Shown here piece after piece: positions 1 to 7,800 of a DNA stretch of 64,000 nucleotides (position 1 is its first letter; every line of letters starts with the position of its first letter). The notes beneath the pieces were generated by a model. The model was not told where the DNA came from, did no database searches, and was given only the letters and a program-made list of their open reading frames with translations. The stretch is from Picocystis sp. L7. Taxonomy: Eukaryota > Chlorophyta > Picocystophyceae > Picocystales > Picocystaceae. Made by a program: the position numbers and the translations under genes. Location of the stretch: NCBI GenBank assembly GCA_020975725.1, contig QXJR01000026.1, forward strand, positions 1 to 64,000, read 5' to 3'.

Positions 1-712
1 ACGTCCGTCCGTGCACAATCCGCGAAAAAAAAAAACGGCGAGTGACCTCCTATCCCACGGAAACGTTTCGTTTTTTTCGGCGTGGCACATCCGCGCCATG
101 GCTCCGTCCGGCGACGTGAAGCTCGCTACCACATGGGCGAAACCGACCTCGAACGACGCCACGTGCCGCCAAAATCCGCGTCGGTTTCGTCGCTCCGTGC
201 CGCCGATCGGCCGGATCCGCGCAGTTAAGTATCTCAGTTAACATCCCCGACCTGGTCGGGGCAAAGGCCTAAAGCCTACTCGCCCCCATCGCAATCGCAA
301 AATCGGTCTAGCTAAACCCAGGCGACCAGGGGTAGCGTCGGAGGTCGTCTTACGCAGCGGCTTGGCGTGCGCAAGTGCGACTCTTTGCCAAGTCGAATAT
401 CCTGGTTTTGCTCATGCTTACCCGTGCGACGCATGCCAAGCACATGAGATGACACGCTTTCGCCGACGGAGTAAAAAGAGGACTTGAAGGAACTCGCGGG
501 CGCGCGCCACGTGCCCACGTCCTCTCACCATCGCTCGCGGCGTTGAATACCCCCCCTTCCCCTCCGAAACTCACGCGAGGACCCTCCCCTCCCGGAGCGC
601 CCCGTTTCCAATGCCCCCCTTTTGTCCCGCGCCCCGAAATCCACCAATTAGAAGCAAGTCCTAAACCATTACCCCCCCCCAATCGCAATCGCAAAAACTG
701 TCTACCTAAACC
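1..712. other. intergenic region, no gene seen
   Basis: Open frames here are short and unlike any family. The stretch contains an imperfect direct repeat (see the repeat entry) and C-rich tracts around 545-680. It is the 3' flank of the minus-strand gene that ends at 713. Confidence 0.6.
282..711. repeat. pair of ~37-bp imperfect direct repeats with telobox-like motif
   Basis: Bases ~282-318 and ~673-711 share a C run, then ATCGCAATCGCAAAA, then a short variable part and CTAAACCC. The right copy reads on into CTAAACCCTAAAACC, a plant-type telobox or single telomere-like unit. The copies are about 390 bp apart. The stop codon of the 593-aa gene lies in the right copy. No element family is recognised between them. 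Confidence 0.6.
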
Positions 713-2494
713 CTAAAACCGCAAAGACCATGGATCCATACACGAATTGATATGATGTAGAAATTGGGACTTCACTTGCAAAGCTTCGAGGTATAACTTG
801 TGCAACTCGTACCTGGTAGACTCAATGCTAGGTATTACGTGATGCAGTGAGAGGTAGGGGGCTAAACTTGTGAAAGACATTCCCCAAACATTGAATGTGC
901 GGGATGTTCTCTTCGGCCCTGGACAATACATGTTAAGCACGTTCACTTCAAGTGGAAGCGTACTGCTCTCGTTCCCGTTTACAACCAGCCACTCACAAAC
1001 AGGGACATGTTTACCGAGGAATGTGACCCCTGTACCTCGAGGAACCTCAAAATCTCCAGTTGCACGACTCTCTGGAATCCAGTACAGATTGTGTGCTTGA
1101 ACGTTTACAGCATGCAAGAGGCCGAAGTGGGGATAAATCCTCGCACGAGACCTAAGGTTATGTGGAAGTTTTGAGAGCACTTGGGGTACGCAACCAGCAG
1201 CCCATAATAAAGCACACTCTGGTGTTGTAGAGCCTTGCCATTCCATTGCCATATCCACCCGGCAACACCCTTGAGAAGCATGCTTCAGGTTTGGAAGAGC
1301 ATCGTTCACAAGTTGAATAGGGGATTGTGGGATGCTGCTTGATTCAACAAAGGTGCTGTTCTGGGATTTCAACCCCAATGCATCAAAATATAGAAGGCTG
1401 TATCCCAATTCTGCACAACGGGCATCGGGTTCGACCAAGAGAATTGCAATTGGCACTGAGAGCAAGACAGCATGAAATGCAGCAGCTGATAATCTCGTGG
1501 TGTGCTCTGTCGAGTGTTGAGGAAGGGGCTCAGATGGTATGAATGCATCAGTCAACTCTTTATAGACCCTTGCCATACATGCCTTCAAACTTTCAATTGC
1601 CTTCCTCCATTTCATTATAGCCATACATGTCTCATATGCCATAAAATTCTCGTATTCCAAATGTTCCAACACTTCTGTGTCATTTGCATTACGTCTAGAA
1701 GCAACATGAAGGATTTGCTGAGTTTTTGAGACTGCCATAGACTTTGCTTTGGACAGAACTTGCTGAACCAACTGCTTGTTGTTATTTCTCAACCATGGTA
1801 CCCTGGCTCGCCGCAAATTCGGTTGGTCATTTGCAGTCTGCTTCATGTTGGGAAACATCCACCATAATTTTCCATGGATATTTCCTACCTTCACATTTGC
1901 CAGTTGGATGTGTTTGATTTCAGCCAAGCTTACCCACTTTTGTTGAGGTGACAAGCAATGTAGCCACGCTAGGTCAGAGCACTGCGCGTTCTCGGGTTGA
2001 CATGTCGGGACAGGTTCACGGATCTTTGGGACACTTACTCCTCCACCCCTGGAAGCATGGCAAGTGGCTCTTCTGCCTCCAGTTCGACCAATGGTTTTCG
2101 AACCATGAACATTTGTCAACACATCAAAGGATGGGAAGAGGTGAGCTTCAGAACCGGAGTTGAAAACATCCATGAAGTGTTCAAACTTGAAAAGGCCTTT
2201 CACACTGTCAACATCGATGCTAAGATGGAGAAGTCCTTGCTCCATAGATTCAAAACCTAAACGTGGAAGTTTAAGCATGGCACCTGAATCCCCCACATCA
2301 CTTTCACTTGATTCAAGACGGGAGATGAGACTTTCGAAAATGTCGACAATGCCATTCTCTTGCTCGGTGAAAATGGAACTCCATTCAACTGATTCGTCAC
2401 CCAGGACTTCGTTGGTAGCGGATAAACTTTGTTCTTCAATGCTTTCTCCATGACTTTCAAAGTCTTCGGAAACGTCGAAGTCACTGTTGGACAT
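713..2494 (-). CDS. orphan protein of 593 aa, function unknown
   Basis: A single uninterrupted frame of 593 codons with no recognised domain. The first ~130 residues are acidic and Ser-rich (start MSNSDFDVSEDFESHGES). Residues ~190-330 are mixed charged and contain Trp- and Lys/Arg-rich patches. Residues ~338-356 (AFHAVLLSVPIAILLVEP) are hydrophobic enough for one membrane helix or a buried helix. Cysteines are scattered and no zinc-binding spacing is obvious. Base composition is more A/T-rich than in the housekeeping genes to the right. It is flanked by repeats on both sides, and its stop codon lies in a repeated segment, so it could be a lineage-specific gene or an old domesticated sequence. 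The start is simply the first ATG of the frame. I do not assign a function. Confidence 0.6.
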   Translation of the reverse strand: MSNSDFDVSEDFESHGESIEEQSLSATNEVLGDESVEWSSIFTEQENGIVDIFESLISRLESSESDVGDSGAMLKLPRLGFESMEQGLLHLSIDVDSVKGLFKFEHFMDVFNSGSEAHLFPSFDVLTNVHGSKTIGRTGGRRATCHASRGGGVSVPKIREPVPTCQPENAQCSDLAWLHCLSPQQKWVSLAEIKHIQLANVKVGNIHGKLWWMFPNMKQTANDQPNLRRARVPWLRNNNKQLVQQVLSKAKSMAVSKTQQILHVASRRNANDTEVLEHLEYENFMAYETCMAIMKWRKAIESLKACMARVYKELTDAFIPSEPLPQHSTEHTTRLSAAAFHAVLLSVPIAILLVEPDARCAELGYSLLYFDALGLKSQNSTFVESSSIPQSPIQLVNDALPNLKHASQGCCRVDMAMEWQGSTTPECALLWAAGCVPQVLSKLPHNLRSRARIYPHFGLLHAVNVQAHNLYWIPESRATGDFEVPRGTGVTFLGKHVPVCEWLVVNGNESSTLPLEVNVLNMYCPGPKRTSRTFNVWGMSFTSLAPYLSLHHVIPSIESTRYELHKLYLEALQVKSQFLHHINSCMDPWSLRF

Positions 2495-2905
2495 GCTTTA
2501 CACTTTCGTCACATCCGAAAAAAAATCGTCAGCACTTGAAAGACAATGCGTTTTTTACTTCGAAGTCATAGGACGTGAGTTTCCAAAAGATATGAACACA
2601 TACCTTCCAGATGTAGTGCAATGAAACGGAATGGTAGTTTGTAAAAAGTTGGTGGCAACGTGAATGCACTTTGCACGAGCAATGCTGCCTTTCGCAAATC
2701 CACCACACGTTCCTCGAGACCCTACCAAAGGGTAGAAACCCTAGATGCCCCCAAACGTAAAAGAGATCACTAATCTAGAAGAACCAACCTCCGAGTTCTA
2801 ATCAATACTCCCCTTGCCTACTAACACCCCGGAAGCCCAGGTTCACATAAAAACGAAAAAAAGCACCAACTTAGAAGCACCAACTCTTTTACAAGTGAGA
2901 ATATC

Positions 2906-3232
2906 CCTTTGGGGGACGTGGAGTGTCCTCTGGGGGACGTCGTGTGTCCTCTGGGGGACGTTGACTCTCCTCAAGGGGACATTGAGTGTCCTCTGGGGAC
3001 ATGTCCTCTGGGGACATGTCCTCTGGGGGACGTCACGTGTCCTCTGGGGACATTGAGTGTCCTCTGGGGGACATGGTGTCCTCAAGGGGACGTTGACTAT
3101 CCTCTGGGGGACGTCGTGTGTCCTCTGGGGGACGTCGAGTGTCCTTTGGGGGGCGTTGAGTGTCCTTTGGGGGACATGTCCTCTGGGGGACGTTGAGTGT
3201 CCTTCGGGGGACAAGTCCTCTGGGGGACGCCC
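2906..3232. repeat. minisatellite of ~17 units, each a short imperfect palindrome
   Basis: About 17 tandem copies of a unit near GTCCTCTGGGGGACGT plus a 2-8 base spacer (GAGT, TGAC, CGTGT). The core GTCC...GGAC is an imperfect inverted repeat, so each unit could form a small hairpin. Variants TCAAGG and TTTGG replace TCTGG in some units. Two further units occur at ~4288-4330. Confidence 0.9.
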
Positions 3233-3320
3233 CCTAAACAACCCCTATTCCCTGTTCAGGCACGGGCATTTTGGGGTACCCCTCCCTATGAAGAAAAAGT
3301 GGTGGTGGGGTGGCCCACCC
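3225..3320. repeat. dispersed repeat, copy A
   Basis: The segment directly after the minisatellite (CCCCTAAACAACCCCTATTC, then GGCACGGGCATTTTG and GGTACCCCT) is found again at 4325-4384 after two minisatellite units. Its right part, CCTATGAAGAAAAAGTGG, recurs at ~24480-24497 as CCTATGAAGAAAAGTGG. Three places in 21 kb share pieces, so this is a low-copy interspersed repeat of unknown type. Confidence 0.75.
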
Positions 3321-3534
3321 TTGATTCCTCACCCATTGAACCCCTTCAATGGATGGTTAACCCTCGATGGGGAGGAGTACTTAACTCCTCCCCCACACAC
3401 CTTATAATCAAGTTGATCTTGACCTCGAAGGTGGAGCCGTCTCCCAAGCGCCTCCTCGACCTCCGAGGCAACTTTCTCCGCACCGCCGGAGTTCAAGAGC
3501 AAGGAGCTTCACTCCTAACATTCGACCGGGTGAG

Positions 3535-3612
3535 AGGAGGGAATCCCTTATCGTAGGATCCGGATTCCGCTTTCTACACCGTACCGAGTTTGGAAGGTCG
3601 ATACGGTTCGTA
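3535..3612. repeat. diverged duplicate segment, first copy
   Basis: GAGGGAATCCCTTATCG, then GGATCCGGATTCCG and ACCGTACCGAG, followed by GGTACGGTT-like sequence, matches 4190-4272 (GAGGGAATCCCTACTCAT, GTGCGGATTACC, AACCGTACCAAGATGG). The two copies lie in the same order as the copy A/copy B pair of the dispersed repeat, but interleaved, which suggests partial duplication and shuffling of one longer unit. Confidence 0.65.
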
Positions 3613-4189
3613 CCCTAATCCCTAATGTTTCCTCGCGCATGCGCAAAACCGGTATAAATCGGGCATGGAGTCGCCTGGTGGATCCACGACCCTTCCGTCC
3701 TTTGCGCCTTGCTCGTCCTTCCGATGGAGGTCCAAGGAATTGGCACGATATGTGGGAGAAGGCTTCCTATCACTCATCTCGAGCTATTTAACTTAACTAA
3801 CCTTTCATTCTCGTATGTGTGTCCTCAGAAGTTTCTTCGAGATCGAAACGGAGCAGTTTCGTGATTCGCAGCTCCTCTAGCTCAACTTGTTTCGACACCA
3901 CGTCGTAGAAGATCGGAGGAAGAAAACAGATCAAAGTGCCCCCCTTGTACCTCCCAACCGCGTCGATTTCGAGTCTCCAATACCCCCCTTCGTTCTCGCT
4001 TGCGATTGGTCCAGACCCGACGGGTTCCTCGACAGGTTCCTTCTTCGAATGCTAGTAGCGACAGGTTTTATTCCACGATCTGGAACCAAAAGGGGACAAC
4101 TACCGAAGAGAGACTCGAAGGTGCGGGATTCCCCCGTGGACCTCTCGATCCCCTCCTATTCGAACCTCTCAACCGCGGTTTTTTAACCA

Positions 4190-4384
4190 ATCGAAGAGAG
4201 GGAATCCCTACTCATAGGTGCGGATTACCTTTTTTAAACCGTACCAAGATGGGGGGATCCCGGTACGGTTCCTCTCAAATTGATACAAAATGTCCTTTGG
4301 GGGAAGTTCGATGTCCTTTGGGGGACGTCCCCAAAACAACCCCTAATCCCTATTCGGGCACGGGCATTTTGTGGTACCCCTCAG
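4190..4384. repeat. second copies of the two duplicated segments plus two minisatellite units
   Basis: 4190-4272 repeats 3535-3612. 4288-4330 carries two minisatellite units (TGTCCTTTGGGGGA). 4325-4384 repeats 3225-3285 (CCCCAAAACAACCCCTAATC, GGGCACGGGCATTTTG). This is the clearest evidence that the minisatellite and the flanking unique-looking DNA belong to one repeat family. Confidence 0.7.
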
Positions 4385-4871
4385 AATCAGGTCTTCGATG
4401 GATACCTAGCCAAAGACCCCTTTTGAATGGGGCCTTACACGAGCTAAGCTTGCAGCGTTTTGCTAGTCAGTTTTTGAAAACCGTAACCTTTATCGATCTG
4501 AAGCGCATCGCAACTATCCTCTTCCTAAACCCTCAACCGGAACATTTCCCTCAAAACACACATAGAACATGAGTTATAGCGTCGGAGGAGCTGGTTACCC
4601 AACTTCTTGTCTCCGAAAAAGTTACTTTGAAGAGTCGCGAGGATATTCTGCTAACTAGAGTGGATAATCGAAAAAAAATATCCCGATGATGGGCGTCGTA
4701 CGGCCGAAATATTACGTCTTGCTCATCCGAGATGATTTCAGGCGACATCAGAGTTCGTGAGTTACTACAAACGCGGTTAGGTGCCCTTCGTCGGCGTAGA
4801 TAAGTTGCATTGGTATGTGGTTTCACTATGTTACAGACTTAGGGTCATGCAAATCCTAACAACTCATTGAC

Positions 4872-7800
4872 TTAGTCGAAATAAGATGTCAATGACCTGA
4901 AAAGCAAGCAAAGGATCAAAGTAAGCATGGCTGGCTCCATTGTGGCACCATCATCTTGAGGGTGGATATCTGGTGTGCCAGCCAAAGCCTCGTCCTCGTG
5001 ATTGGGTGGAGAACCTGGCTGACCACTTCCATAGCTTTTGGATTGTGCGTTGAACTTGAAAGTGACAAGAATCGATTGTACTTCGTGATCAGTGACGTTT
5101 AGATTCTGCACTTTCAGTCCAAACTTTGCCAAGGGTGTGGGAGGAGCGATAATACTAGAATAAACTTCTGTAGTATCTGGTCCAACAATGGATGAACCAC
5201 ATGCACAGAATGAACATTGCGCCGAGTCCGAAGATGCTGCTCTAATGGCGAAATTATCTGTCGAGGGACAGGACACACAATTTGGACCTGGAGCAATAGA
5301 ACATGGATAGCCACACTCTTGACCTGGAGATGTAAAATTCACCAAGAGCTGTATCCCTCCTATACCCACAGGACAAGTAATGTTGCCTTGTAAAAATGAG
5401 TATACACACAAGTAATAGCCCGAGCAATCTTCAAAGGGGACCTGTCTCTCTGGTTGGATGTTCCCTGTGCATGGGTTTGCAGGTGGGGGGGGTGGAGTCG
5501 GGGTTGGTGGAGGGCCAATTGGTGAGGGTGGCGGAGGGGGAACGTCCGCAATTGGACAGCTACCAAAGATGCTCCAGTAGCACATGCAGCGTGGCATCTC
5601 GTTTGCTCGACATGCGCACCCCCGTCCAAATTGACCCGGAAATTCTTCTGGAAGGTCTTCCCGGTACTGATAGGTCCAACTCCTGACAAAGTCCGACATG
5701 TCTTGAGCATTAAATGTCAGGTAACCTTTTTGAGCCTCGAGTGAAAACTCCTCATTAGTCAAAGCAGGGGCCCACTGGTATTGTTCAGACGGCATACTAA
5801 GCTCGACAATGATTGTGGCTCTACTCTCTTGCTTTCCTCCTTGAACAATAGCTTCAAATCCCTGTAGGAAGAATGAGGTCATGCCTGGAAGGTTCACAAT
5901 GCTAGGAAACTTCCTAACATCCATGATGACTGGTTCAGACCCATTGCTCATGCGGAATGCGGAGAAATCTGCGCCGACACATGGGAATTCTCCGGTATCC
6001 AGAGATCTACCCTTCTCATTGCATTGAACTTCCAGGAAGTCTTGGGCGGTGCGCTTCGTGCAAACCAATACTTCCGGAGATGTTTGGCAGGCACAGTAGC
6101 AACTCTCGTCATCAGCAATGCCCAGTTGTTCACGGAACTCTCGACTGGCTGGATCTTCCCCAGCACAGTACCTATTGATCACAGTGCAATTCATACCCAC
6201 TGCTGGAGTTGGATATGGGGGCAAGGTGGGCCCTGGGTCGCCAGGTTGACCTGTCCCCACTGAACAAACTGTGTAGTCTCTTATAGGCTCCAGTTGACCA
6301 TAACAATCGCTTGTGTTGTATCCTGAAATGTCGACAACCAAAAAGTCTGACGACTGGAGAGTCAAATCTCCTGGGTTAGATTGGCGTTGGAGCACTTTGT
6401 CACGAAAGCTGTCCACATCTTCCTTGAAATTCTGGAAATCATTTTCCGATTCTCCAAGTATGTGTTTCATACTCACGTAGTACTCATCAAATGTTCTGTT
6501 TATTGGTGCAGTCATATGAAGCAAGCTGATGGCTCTCTGCATATACTTCTGCAACGTTTTTGCGCGACAGAGGCTAGGTAGAGCATCCCCCCCTCTAGTA
6601 ATGGTGTCAGGGTATGCATACACAAAAGGGACGCACAACTGCATGGTAAGTTGTCTCTGGTTCGAAATAATATTTAAAAGCGTTCCTGTTGTGGAGTGCC
6701 ACATGTTGACCATCATAAACTCGGTACCAGCTCGAACATCATCCTTTAAAGAGTCTTTCTTAGATTGATATTCCTGTACCACATTGTTTAATTCATCTGT
6801 GTAGTTTTGCAAGTTCATGGCAGCAGACAATTGAATGGACTCTGCAAGAAAGACGACAAGACTCTCCTTGGTGTCAAACGATGCCCGGACAGCAGCAATG
6901 ATTTCTTTCTGCAAGTTCAATGCGGCAGTGCTGACGGCAGTGTCTACCATGCTTCCACTAGTAAACTGGGAGTAGTACTGCTCGATGGAAATTTCAATGT
7001 CCTCCAGCATGAGTGAGCTGAATCCTCCCAGAGCTCTAGCGACAGATGTCATATAAGCTACACTGTCCACAATTTCTTGTGTGCTGTTGCTGGTGACGTT
7101 CCGCTGAATGTCTGCACAAGCCGGGACTCGGAGAGCTTCGGGAAGAGAGGTATACAGAGCAGCATAGTGCTCGTAAAGATCTTTTGCCGCTTTTGCAGCA
7201 TCTACAAGTTTGCCAGTACTGACCTGTGCCTGATGGACGCTTTGGGCACTCATCCCTAGGTCAAAGCCAAAGTTCCAAAAGAGGCCAAAACCGTCTAGAA
7301 ATTTCTCAAGAGCTCCATCTCCCTTACCAACTGCAGCACCGAAGAACTTTGAAGCTGCACGGAATCCATTCCCCAGCCCTTTCACCATATTGAGCACTGT
7401 CTTTAGTTTTTGCTGCCTTTGCCACTTGCGGATCTCTTCTTCGAATGTTTCTTGTCTTTTTGCGATACCCTCTGCTCTGGCATCCGTTACATCTTGTGAG
7501 GTTTTCAGTCTTCCACATGCAGCACTGTTCTGGAGTTTGAGAGCTGCGAGCTGCAGATCAACCTGATTCTTCATGTACTTGACCTGGGCTTCCTCCATAT
7601 TTGTAATCAACGATCCGACGTTGTCTAAACTTATCAGAAGCACGTTGAACTCAAAGGATTTGTCCTTTGTACTGTCCCACTGCTGCTCTAATCCATCAAT
7701 GCTTTGTTGAATGCTCTTCAAGTAATCTTGAATGTCCGAGCCTTTCATATACTTGAGAATATTGTATTTTGGTACAGCCAGCAAGTTGTCCTCCGTGGGC

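Larger units (their letters stand above)
2495..4871. other. repeat-rich intergenic region without a recognised gene
   Basis: This 2.4-kb stretch separates the orphan gene start from the end of the large secreted-protein gene. It holds the minisatellite at 2906-3232 and two pairs of diverged duplicated segments (separate entries). Frames through the minisatellite are long only because the unit lacks stops; they encode simple repeats such as CPLGDVE and are not counted as genes. Confidence 0.65.

Noticed and set aside
2906-3232. Regular repeats resembling a CRISPR array
   Set aside because: Spacers are only 2-8 bases and similar to each other, there are no cas genes, and the DNA is eukaryotic; it is a minisatellite.
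2843-3241. Open frames through the minisatellite encoding PQRT or CPLGD repeats
   Set aside because: All frames are open because the unit lacks stops; no start context or conserved flanks.
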